Origin: an uncultured Oscillospiraceae bacterium
GTDB taxonomy: Bacteria > Bacillota > Clostridia > Oscillospirales > Acutalibacteraceae
Reading direction: 5' to 3'
DNA length: 16,908 bases
Assembly: GCA_900545655.1 (NCBI GenBank)
Contig: UQZY01000037.1
Span: forward strand, 1-16,908
A program made the position numbers and the translations under genes. How positions within the stretch are numbered: the stretch's first letter is position 1; the number at the start of each line of letters is the position of its first letter. Shown here piece by piece: positions 7,089 through 13,411 of the stretch. The notes beneath the pieces were generated by a model. That model saw only the letters and a program-made list of their open reading frames with translations, was not told the DNA's origin and did not search any database.

Positions 7089-7859
7089 ATGGCAAAGACG
7101 ATATCCATTGTAAATCAGAAGGGCGGAGTAGGTAAAACAACCACGGCTGTCAATCTTATTGCAGCTATAGGCGCTCACAACAAAAAGGTTTTACTCGTTG
7201 ACGCTGATCCACAGGGAAATTCCACCAGCGGCTTCGGAATCGATAAGCGTTCTCTTAAATCCTCTGTGTATGACGTTCTCATAAATGACGCTCCGGCAAA
7301 ATCTGCTGTCATCAAGACAAATTATAAAAATGTTGACATATTACCCGCTAACATGAATCTTGCAGGTGCCGAGCTCGAGCTTGTAGATATCTCCGGTAGA
7401 GAGAGTAAGCTTAAGAATGCACTTCTTCCCCTTTACAATGATTACGATTTTATTTTTCTTGACTGTCCTCCGTCTCTGGGTCTTATCACTCTGAACGCGC
7501 TCTGTGCGTCAGATACGATAATGGTTCCCATACAGTGTGAATACTATGCCCTGGAGGGTCTTTCACAGCTCATGTCCACAGTAAGGCAGGTCAAAAAGCT
7601 TTACAATCCGATGATAGAGCTTGAAGGCGTTATTCTGACGATGTATGACGGTCGTCTCAACTTAACACAGCAGGTTGTTGCCGAAGTAAAAAAATTCTTC
7701 CCGAAAAAAGTTTTCTCTTCGGTGATACCCAGAAATGTACGACTTTCGGAGGCTCCGAGCTTTGGCGAGCCTGTCATGTACTATGACAGATCATCAAAAG
7801 GCGCATCGGCGTATGAGGAGCTTGCAATTGAATTTTTAAAGCAAAACAGACAGAGGTGA
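7089..7859 (+). CDS. parA: Chromosome partitioning ATPase ParA (Soj)
   Basis: Deviant Walker ATPase that binds DNA non-specifically as an ATP dimer and moves ParB-parS complexes, separating sister origins; in Bacillus, Soj also regulates DnaA. The ATG at 7089 gives 256 residues, close to Soj. It has AAAGGAAAAG just upstream, and a TTG at 7071 in frame would start before that SD, so it is rejected. Motifs are the deviant Walker A KGGVGKTT (11-18), DADPQGN (38-44), Walker B FIFLDCPPS (121-129) and PRNVRLSEAPSFG (about 204-216). There is no MinD-type amphipathic C-terminus and no N-terminal HTH, so this is the short chromosomal class. parB starts 4 bases after its stop, so the two are surely one operon. 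Confidence 0.97.
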   Translation: MAKTISIVNQKGGVGKTTTAVNLIAAIGAHNKKVLLVDADPQGNSTSGFGIDKRSLKSSVYDVLINDAPAKSAVIKTNYKNVDILPANMNLAGAELELVDISGRESKLKNALLPLYNDYDFIFLDCPPSLGLITLNALCASDTIMVPIQCEYYALEGLSQLMSTVRQVKKLYNPMIELEGVILTMYDGRLNLTQQVVAEVKKFFPKKVFSSVIPRNVRLSEAPSFGEPVMYYDRSSKGASAYEELAIEFLKQNRQR

Positions 7860-7863
7860 GAAA

Positions 7864-8721
7864 ATGGCTAAAAAAAGCGGACTCGGAAGGGGATTGGACG
7901 CACTTTTTACGGACAATTCGGTTGACAGCTCGGAAAACAGTTCGGCTGTTACACTTAAACTCAATGAAATAGAGCCTAACAAGGAGCAGCCAAGAAAGAC
8001 CTTTGATGAAAAAGCACTTTCGGAACTGGCATCCAGTATCGAAAGAAACGGTGTTCTTCAGCCACTTCTCGTAAGACCGATGGCAGACGGCTCATATCAG
8101 CTTGTTGCCGGAGAGCGCAGATGGAGAGCTTCACGTATAGCCGGTCTCACAGAGGTTCCGGTAGTTATCAAGGAGATGTCCGACGAGCAGGCAATGGAGA
8201 TTGCCCTCATAGAAAACCTTCAAAGAGAGGATTTAAACCCGATAGAAGAAGCGGAGGGACTGCAGCTCCTTATTGAAAGATACCATCTCACTCAAGAAGA
8301 GGCTGCCGCAAGAGTAGGCCGTTCAAGACCTGCAATTGCAAATGCACTGCGCTTACTCGGATTGCCCGACGAAGTCAGAGACCTTACAAAGGAAGGAAAA
8401 ATTTCTGCTGGTCACGCAAGAGCCCTTTTGAGCTTTGAAAAAAAATCTGACATGATCTCTGTTGCAAACAGCATTGCGGAAAAGAATCTCTCAGTAAGAG
8501 ATATCGAAAAGCTTGCAAAGCTCTCTGCACAGAAAAACAATAAAAAGTCGGGAAAAAGAAATCTTTCAAGAGATACTTTTTATGATGAGGTTGAATTGTC
8601 CCTGTCCGATGTTCTCGGCAGAAAAGTCAGAGTTTTTACCTCAAAGAACGGCGGAACCATAGAGATAGAATTCTTTGACAAAGAGGATTTGCAGAAGATT
8701 TCAAAACAAATAGGCAAATAA
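7864..8721 (+). CDS. parB: Chromosome partitioning protein ParB (Spo0J), parS-binding
   Basis: CTP-dependent sliding clamp that loads at parS and works with ParA in origin segregation. The 285-residue protein begins with the ParA-stimulating sequence GLGRGLDALF (6-15). The ParB/Srx domain has QPRK (42-45), GERR (83-86) and ENLQR (117-121), followed by an HTH at about 145-168 and a C-terminal dimerisation domain (about 235-285). Recognition positions read R155, A161, G166 and G183, resembling the parS-binding set and unlike the Noc-like paralogue upstream. The SD AGGTGAG overlaps the parA stop. No clear terminator follows before serS. Confidence 0.97.
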   Translation: MAKKSGLGRGLDALFTDNSVDSSENSSAVTLKLNEIEPNKEQPRKTFDEKALSELASSIERNGVLQPLLVRPMADGSYQLVAGERRWRASRIAGLTEVPVVIKEMSDEQAMEIALIENLQREDLNPIEEAEGLQLLIERYHLTQEEAAARVGRSRPAIANALRLLGLPDEVRDLTKEGKISAGHARALLSFEKKSDMISVANSIAEKNLSVRDIEKLAKLSAQKNNKKSGKRNLSRDTFYDEVELSLSDVLGRKVRVFTSKNGGTIEIEFFDKEDLQKISKQIGK

Positions 8722-8724
8722 GCC

Positions 8725-8946
8725 CAAGACAAAGCATCTCAGCAACAAACAGATTCGCGAGTAAGGTGAGAACAAGCAGTTAAAACAGTAAACGGAGCCG
8801 CAAGTTAAGGTGAAAACAAGTAGTTAAGCAGCAAACGGAGCCGCAAGTTAAGGTGAGAACAAGTGGCTAAACAACAAACCAGAGCTGCGACAATTAAGCC
8901 GGGCACAAGCAGTTCAACAGTAAATATAGCTGTAAGTTAAGGCAAC
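8725..8946. repeat. five imperfect tandem repeats of about 44 bp
   Basis: The parB-serS gap (8722-9042, 321 bases) is mostly a direct-repeat array. Units are about 8725-8770, 8771-8814, 8815-8857, 8858-8903 and 8904-8946. Units 2 and 3 share an identical core GGAGCCGCAAGTTAAGGTGA (8794-8813 and 8837-8856, period 43). The others keep ACAAGYRGTT, AAAC, AGC-GC and AAGTTAAGG blocks with drift. The recurring TTAAGG puts stops in the + frames, so it is not coding on that strand. No T-box, hairpin or spacer structure is visible. Function is unknown; the rest of the gap (8947-9042) holds only a weak promoter candidate and the serS ribosome binding site. Confidence 0.8.
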
Positions 8947-8967
8947 AATAAATAAAACTGCAGCCGT

Positions 8968-8996
8968 TTGAGTATTGAAAAACAAAACAATTAAAT
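8968..8996 (+). promoter_or_regulatory. weak candidate serS promoter
   Basis: TTGAGT (8968-8973), a 17-base spacer and TTAAAT (8991-8996) lie about 45 bases before serS. Each hexamer matches the consensus at only 4 of 6. Read-through from parB is an alternative, since no terminator is seen after parB. Confidence 0.25.
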
Positions 8997-9042
8997 AAAC
9001 TTACCGCAAATAAAACGAACATGGAAAAGGAGAAACCAAAGC

Positions 9043-10311
9043 ATGTTAGATATCAAAGTTATAAGAGAAAATCCGGAAAAGGTTAAGGCAGCAATGAAAA
9101 CACGCAATAAGGACATGGATGCCCTTGTTGACGAGGTTCTCAAAATTGATGTTGAGAGAAGAATGCTTTCTCAGGAAAACGATGCTCTCAAGAAAACGCA
9201 GAATGATGCCAGCAAAGAAATCCCGAAAATAAAAAAGGAAGGCGGAGACTGCTCCGCTATCTTTGCCGAAATGGCAAAGATAAAAGAAGAAATCAAAGAG
9301 AATGATGATAAGATATCTGAGCTTTCCTCCCGTCAGCAAAAGATAATGTATGAGTTCCCGAACATTCCGAACGACACTGTCCCTACGGGAAAGGACGACA
9401 GCGAAAACGTTGAAATACGCAGATGGGGCGAGCCCACAAAGTTTGATTTTGACGCAAAAGCTCATTGGGACATCGGAGCAGACCTTGACATACTTGATCC
9501 GGAAACGGCAGCAAAGGTCACCGGCGCACGTTTCCACTTTTACAGAGGTCTCGGAGCAAGACTTGAGCGTGCGGTTATCAACTATTATCTCAATACACAT
9601 ACCGAACACGGATATACGGAAATTCTTCCTCCTTTCCTTGTAAACAGAGCATCTATGACGGGAACCGGCCAGCTCCCGAAATTTGAAGAGGACGCATTCA
9701 AAACAACAGACGACCTTTTCCTCATACCTACGGCAGAAGTTCCGGTTACAAATATGCATAGAGATGAAATTCTTGACGGTTCAAAATTACCTATAAAATA
9801 CTGCGCTTATTCCGCATGCTTCCGCGCAGAGGCAGGTTCAGCCGGCAGAGATACAAGAGGTCTTATTCGCCAGCACCAATTCAATAAGGTTGAGCTCGTT
9901 AAATTCGTGAAGCCCGAAACCTCATACGACGAGCTTGAAAAGCTCACAAATGATGCCGAAAGAGTTCTTCAGGGACTCGGTCTTCCGTACAGAGTTGTTG
10001 CTCTCTCCACAGGAGATCTCGGATTTTCAAGCGCAAAAACATATGATATTGAGGTATGGATGCCCTCATACGGAAGATATGTTGAAATTTCTTCCTGCTC
10101 AAACTTTGAAGATTTCCAGGCAAGAAGAGCTTCTATCAGATACAAGGATAACAGCACGGATAAAGCAAAGCTTGTACACACTCTCAACGGCTCAGGCGTT
10201 GCAATAGGAAGAACTGTTGCCGCTATTCTCGAAAATTGTCAGAATGCAGACGGTACGGTTACGGTACCCGAGGTTCTTCGAGCAGCAATGGGAACAGATA
10301 AAATCGGTTAA
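9043..10311 (+). CDS. serS: Seryl-tRNA synthetase
   Basis: Class II synthetase that charges tRNA-Ser (and tRNA-Sec where present). The 422 residues show the N-terminal tRNA-binding coiled coil (about 1-110), rich in Lys/Glu, and then the catalytic core. Visible motifs are the serine-site TAE loop (230-232), motif 2 starting FRAEAGSAGRDTRG at 260, and motif 3 NGSGVAIGRTVAAILE (382-397). The ATG follows AAAAGGAGAAA with good spacing. No T-box leader is visible, although T-boxes are common before serS in this phylum. It lies next to parB as in several clostridial genomes I recall, and is convergent with jag. Confidence 0.98.
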   Translation: MLDIKVIRENPEKVKAAMKTRNKDMDALVDEVLKIDVERRMLSQENDALKKTQNDASKEIPKIKKEGGDCSAIFAEMAKIKEEIKENDDKISELSSRQQKIMYEFPNIPNDTVPTGKDDSENVEIRRWGEPTKFDFDAKAHWDIGADLDILDPETAAKVTGARFHFYRGLGARLERAVINYYLNTHTEHGYTEILPPFLVNRASMTGTGQLPKFEEDAFKTTDDLFLIPTAEVPVTNMHRDEILDGSKLPIKYCAYSACFRAEAGSAGRDTRGLIRQHQFNKVELVKFVKPETSYDELEKLTNDAERVLQGLGLPYRVVALSTGDLGFSSAKTYDIEVWMPSYGRYVEISSCSNFEDFQARRASIRYKDNSTDKAKLVHTLNGSGVAIGRTVAAILENCQNADGTVTVPEVLRAAMGTDKIG

Positions 10312-10345
10312 GTAACGATTACTTAATCTCGCTTAATCAAATTAA

Positions 10346-10380
10346 AAGACCGCAATCGGAGCCAATCTGGTTGCGGTTTT
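10346..10380 (+). terminator. serS terminator, first hairpin
   Basis: AAGACCGCAA (10346-10355) pairs with TTGCGGTTTT (10371-10380), ten pairs with one G-U, around a 15-base loop. The T-run is short and is partly the stem itself. It is probably the serS terminator or part of a double terminator. Confidence 0.6.
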
Positions 10381-10385
10381 CAATT

Positions 10386-10417
10386 AAAAAAGGCTTCTCT
10401 TTTTTGAGAAGCCCTTT
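10386..10417. terminator. bidirectional terminator between serS and jag
   Basis: GGCTTCTC (10392-10399) pairs perfectly with GAGAAGCC (10406-10413) around six T's. Six A's precede the stem and CTTTT follows. On the minus strand the stem is followed by a clean T6 run, so it best serves the jag end of the yidC-jag operon. Confidence 0.85.
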
Positions 10418-10458
10418 TACTTTATTTTTCTTTGTATATTCGGTTTCTTTTTGTATAC

Positions 10459-11451
10459 TCAGTTTTCCTTCGGCTCAATCTTTCCGTAACGTGAAAGACC
10501 TTCGGCATCCGAACGCGGCGCTCTTGACGGAGAAGAGGTAACTGCCGCACTTTCTCTCGGCGCTCTGCTTCCGCGACTGCCTCTTCCTCTGTTGTTATAG
10601 CCTCTGCCGCCGTTTCCGTATGATTTTCTCGGCATCTGTGCCGTTGCACCTTCCGCAAGAGCAATGACAACTTTTCTTTCTGCGTCAGAACCGACAGAAT
10701 AAGAAACGACGTCTTCAATCTCTGCAATTTCGGTGTGAATAATTCTTCTTTCAAACGGGTTCATTGGGTCAAGTGCTATGGATCTTCCGTATCTCTTTAC
10801 CTTTCCTGCCGTCTTTCTTGCGATTTCTTTGAGAGTTACCTCTCTTTTCTGACGGTAGTTGCCGATATTTACGGAAATCTTTGAAAACTCATCTTCATCT
10901 TTTCCTCTGTTTGCAACAAGACGAACAAGATACTGAATAGAATCAAGTGTTTCTCCGCGTCTTCCGATAAGAATGCTGTAATCCTCTTCACTTGAAATCT
11001 CAAAGAAGAATTCCTTTTCTGCTTTGAAAATGTCAATGTTTGCCTGAGTTATTCCTATACCGTTAACGATAGTTTTAAGATAGTTATATGCCTTAACAAC
11101 CGTTTCGGGACAAGCAGCCTCTTCAACCTTTTCTTTCGGTGCAGCCTCTTTTTCAACTACAACTGCTTCTTTTTTTTCTGCCTTTGGTACAGATGTTTTC
11201 TTTTCAGCTTTTTTTTCAGCTTTTTTCTCGGATTTTCCCGTTACCTTTTTTTCAGGCTTTTTCTCATCGGGAGCCTCATAATATGCCCTTACTTCAGCCT
11301 GTTTTCCTCCGAAAAGACCGAAAACCTTTTTTTCCGGCATAGTCAGAATTTCAAACTGAATTTCCGCACTTATGGGAGCGTCCAACATGAGTGTTGCAGC
11401 CTGCTGCGCCTCTTCAATGGTAGCGCCTGTTGCCACTGCTTCTTTAATCAT
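10459..11451 (-). CDS. jag: Jag (KhpB/EloR) RNA-binding protein: Jag_N, KH and R3H domains
   Basis: RNA-binding regulator encoded beside yidC in many Firmicutes and linked to envelope growth and division. The 330 residues divide into Jag_N (about 1-58, KKVFGLFGGKQAEV at 41-54), a Lys/Glu/Ala-rich linker (about 60-112), a KH domain (about 113-195, GxxG loop IGRRGETLDS at 162-171), an R3H domain (about 200-268, R225-x3-H229 in PFERRIIHTE), and an Arg-Gly-rich tail (about 278-330, with GGRGYNNRGRGSRGSRAPRE). The GGAGGAAG ribosome binding site lies inside the end of yidC, and the two genes overlap by 8 bases, so they are translationally coupled. The tail is longer than needed for the R3H fold and is probably disordered. 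Confidence 0.95.
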   Translation of the reverse strand: MIKEAVATGATIEEAQQAATLMLDAPISAEIQFEILTMPEKKVFGLFGGKQAEVRAYYEAPDEKKPEKKVTGKSEKKAEKKAEKKTSVPKAEKKEAVVVEKEAAPKEKVEEAACPETVVKAYNYLKTIVNGIGITQANIDIFKAEKEFFFEISSEEDYSILIGRRGETLDSIQYLVRLVANRGKDEDEFSKISVNIGNYRQKREVTLKEIARKTAGKVKRYGRSIALDPMNPFERRIIHTEIAEIEDVVSYSVGSDAERKVVIALAEGATAQMPRKSYGNGGRGYNNRGRGSRGSRAPRESAAVTSSPSRAPRSDAEGLSRYGKIEPKEN

Positions 11452-12406
11452 GTGCTTCCTCCATGTTTTTTACTAACTGAATATTTTCTTTTATGGATTT
11501 TTCCTTGGATTTTCTGACTTTTGTTTCCTCTACCATTGCTTTTGCAATAACCTTTTTAGGCTCATATATCTTGTTGAGAACAATAGTCTGAATAAAGCCC
11601 AGAATGCTGTTTACAGCCCAATATATACCGATACCGATAGGGAACTGGAATGTAAGCCACAGAGACATGAGAGGCATCATCATAAACATACATCCCATGC
11701 TCATGTTGTTTGCCATATCCGGATTGGACTTCTTCTGCATAATCATGGTGTAAATCGACTGAATGAGAGCAGCCAGAAACGCCGCAACCGGTACAATAAG
11801 AATTGCCGGTGTAGCTTTCCATATATTTTGAGGAATTGAACCAAGGTCAAATCCAAATGCTGTGAAGTTAAAATTTTGTATCTTGTCAAATACCTCTGAC
11901 GGTATGTCAGGTAATGCGGCACGAAGTTCGTCTACGTGCGAAAGTACATTGATTTCCTGAAGAGTGGATCTTTTTGCAGAGGATCCGAGAAGCTCGGCAA
12001 CGGCTGTTTTGAGCTCTTCAATGTACTTATTGTCAATTCTTATGATATAAGAAAGAGGACGGTAGATAGCTCCGTAAAGTCCCATGATTATCGGAAACTG
12101 AATGAGTAATGTACCGCAACCGCCGGTCATTGAACCAAAGCCTTCTTTTTCGTAGTAATTCTGAAGCTCTGCATTCATTCTTGCCTGATCACCGGCATAC
12201 TTTTTCTTTATTTTTTCTATTTTTGATCTTGTGCGTAAATTTTTTGCCTGACTTTTCTGTGTACTTATAGAAGTCGGCAAAAGCAACAACTTTGCTATAA
12301 GTGTAAAAGCAATAAGCGCGAGCGCGTAGTTATTATCAAATACATGATAAAGTAACCACAGAATCCAACCAAACGGATAAGAAAAAACAGCATACAATTT
12401 ATCCAT
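11444..12406 (-). CDS. yidC: Membrane protein insertase YidC/Oxa1
   Basis: Integral membrane insertase that acts alone or with SecYEG. The 320-residue protein has about five membrane segments, near 14-45, 97-122, 199-222, 234-254 and 256-277. A positive residue in the first (K39, in IAFTLIAKLLLLP) is where the hydrophilic-groove Arg sits in Bacillus homologues. There is a basic cytoplasmic hairpin (about 48-90), an external segment of about 75 residues (123-198) longer than the minimal Gram-positive form, and a charged cytoplasmic tail from about 284. No cleavable signal or lipobox precedes the first segment. AGGAGG (complement of 12413-12418) sets the ATG. It lies between yidD and jag in the rpmH operon. 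Confidence 0.96.
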   Translation of the reverse strand: MDKLYAVFSYPFGWILWLLYHVFDNNYALALIAFTLIAKLLLLPTSISTQKSQAKNLRTRSKIEKIKKKYAGDQARMNAELQNYYEKEGFGSMTGGCGTLLIQFPIIMGLYGAIYRPLSYIIRIDNKYIEELKTAVAELLGSSAKRSTLQEINVLSHVDELRAALPDIPSEVFDKIQNFNFTAFGFDLGSIPQNIWKATPAILIVPVAAFLAALIQSIYTMIMQKKSNPDMANNMSMGCMFMMMPLMSLWLTFQFPIGIGIYWAVNSILGFIQTIVLNKIYEPKKVIAKAMVEETKVRKSKEKSIKENIQLVKNMEEAHD

Positions 12407-12426
12407 TTTTTTCCTCCTGTTTACTT

Positions 12427-12654
12427 TTAATAATACTCTTTTATTTCAGGAACCGGATCATAACCTCCACTGGTTAGGGGACTGCACCTTATAAGTCTCC
12501 AAATCGTCAAAAGAGATCCCTTGAATGCGCCGAATCTCTCAATCGCCGTCAATCCGTATTCTGAACAGGTCGGATAAAACTTACAGGTAGGTGGAAATTT
12601 CGGAGATATATGCTTTCTGTAAAATCTGATGATAGAAATAAGTATATCTTTCAT
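12427..12654 (-). CDS. yidD: Membrane protein insertion efficiency factor YidD
   Basis: Small basic, membrane-associated protein that assists YidC-dependent insertion. The 75 residues carry the family pattern: IRFYRKHISPKFPPTCKFYP (9-28) followed by TCSEYGLTAIERFG and the Cys near 57 (RLIRCSPLTSGGYDPVP). Three conserved cysteines are present. The ATG has no clear Shine-Dalgarno sequence and begins 16 bases after the rnpA stop, so coupling to rnpA translation is likely. yidC starts 20 bases downstream. Confidence 0.96.
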   Translation of the reverse strand: MKDILISIIRFYRKHISPKFPPTCKFYPTCSEYGLTAIERFGAFKGSLLTIWRLIRCSPLTSGGYDPVPEIKEYY

Positions 12655-12670
12655 AACAGTAAAATCTGAA

Positions 12671-13015
12671 TTATTTAATAATTCCTACTTCTTTTAATCC
12701 TGAAATCATGATTTTTTCAATTTCTGTACTTTTTTTAAAACGAGTTTTTACTCTGCAAACAAAAATAAAATCATATCCGCGAAGGTCTTCCGAATATTTT
12801 TTGAAAACCTCTCTGAATGCCGCCCTTACAAGTCTTCGTGATTTATTTCTTTCCACGGCATTTCCGATCTTTTTTCCGGATGTTATTCCTATACGACAAA
12901 TTCCCGCACGGTTTTTCATAAAATATATAACCAGTGCAGGATTTGTATAGACTTTTCCTCTTTTATAGAGTCTCCTAAAGTCACTATTACGATTTATGAT
13001 TATTGTTTCAGACAA
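12671..13015 (-). CDS. rnpA: Ribonuclease P protein component
   Basis: Protein subunit of RNase P, which helps the catalytic RNA remove 5' leaders of pre-tRNAs. The 114-residue basic protein has the RNR signature NAVERNKSRRLVRAAFRE (52-69) and the central IGITSGKKIG strand. The start codon is TTG (complement of 13013-13015), supported by AAAGGA eight bases upstream; no ATG lies nearby in frame. It begins 16 bases after the rpmH stop, the classic rpmH-rnpA arrangement. The rare start may limit RnpA relative to the abundant L34. Confidence 0.95.
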   Translation of the reverse strand: MSETIIINRNSDFRRLYKRGKVYTNPALVIYFMKNRAGICRIGITSGKKIGNAVERNKSRRLVRAAFREVFKKYSEDLRGYDFIFVCRVKTRFKKSTEIEKIMISGLKEVGIIK

Positions 13016-13031
13016 ATTAATCGTCCTTTAC

Positions 13032-13166
13032 TCAGGCAGTAAGACTCTTTCTTCCCTTTGCTCTGCGGCGAGCGAGAACTTTACGTCCGTTTCTGTCTGC
13101 CATTCTTGCACGGAAACCGTGAACTTTACTTCTGTGACGCTTTTTAGGCTGGAATGTTCTTTTCAC
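13032..13166 (-). CDS. rpmH: 50S ribosomal protein L34
   Basis: Small rRNA-binding protein of the large subunit. The minus strand from 13166 encodes 44 residues beginning (GTG)KRTFQPKKRHRSKVHGF and ending RRRAKGRKSLTA, the unmistakable L34 pattern, with RARMADRNGRKVLA between. The start is GTG, with GGAGGG seven bases upstream (complement of 13174-13179). It is first in the operon rpmH-rnpA-yidD-yidC-jag and is read away from dnaA. It is under 50 residues and easily missed by length-filtered gene calling. Confidence 0.97.
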   Translation of the reverse strand: MKRTFQPKKRHRSKVHGFRARMADRNGRKVLARRRAKGRKSLTA

Positions 13167-13203
13167 TTGTCTTCCCTCCATTCAATACAACTTGCAGAGG
13201 GTT

Positions 13204-13233
13204 ATTATATAATAAAGATGTATAATATGTCAA
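13204..13233 (-). promoter_or_regulatory. strong rpmH operon promoter
   Basis: On the minus strand a perfect TTGACA (13233-13228), an 18-base spacer and a perfect TATAAT (13209-13204) give a consensus sigma-A promoter. Transcription would begin near 13197, about 30 bases before the GTG of rpmH. Confidence 0.88.
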
Positions 13234-13253
13234 GATAAAAATACTACCTCTTA

Positions 13254-13285
13254 TTATCAACAATCCTCTCATTTATTGTTGAAAA
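13254..13285. other. inverted pair of DnaA-box-like sites (oriC, rpmH-dnaA part)
   Basis: TTATCAACA (13254-13262) differs from the classic DnaA box TTATCCACA at one base. Facing it is TGTTGAAAA (13277-13285), the complement of TTTTCAACA. Extended to TTATCAACAAT and ATTGTTGAAAA, the arms form an 11-bp inverted repeat with one mismatch. The right site overlaps the -35 of the dnaA promoter, which suggests autoregulation. Confidence 0.6.
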
Positions 13286-13307
13286 CTTATGTGTGATATG
13301 ATAAAAT
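13279..13307 (+). promoter_or_regulatory. dnaA promoter
   Basis: TTGAAA (13279-13284), a 17-base spacer and TAAAAT (13302-13307), each 5 of 6 to consensus, lie about 105 bases before the dnaA ATG. The -35 is embedded in a DnaA-box-like sequence. Confidence 0.75.
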
Positions 13308-13380
13308 TTATTAGTTATTATGTATTATATATATCTAATTATATTTACCTATTAAATTCTCTTTATATAAATACATTCAT
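13301..13380. other. very AT-rich tract in the dnaA leader, possible easily melted region
   Basis: About 80 bases are almost entirely A and T (for example TTATATATATCTAATTATAT). They follow the DnaA-box-like pair directly. It could aid strand opening or simply be an AT-rich leader; the dnaA-dnaN gap has the stronger unwinding signature. Confidence 0.35.
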
Positions 13381-13411
13381 ACACCACTTTTAAGGAGGAA
13401 ATTTTTCTTTT

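Noticed and set aside
8725..8946. CRISPR array reading of the repeats
   Set aside because: Units are adjacent, have no unique spacers, drift strongly, and no cas genes are present.
8722..9042. T-box riboswitch before serS
   Set aside because: No T-box sequence (AGGGTGGNACCGCG-like), specifier stem or terminator hairpin is visible in the gap.
9046..9759. 237-codon open frame on the minus strand within serS
   Set aside because: It lies opposite an unmistakable serS, has no recognised motif and a Cys/Phe/Arg-rich shadow-like composition.
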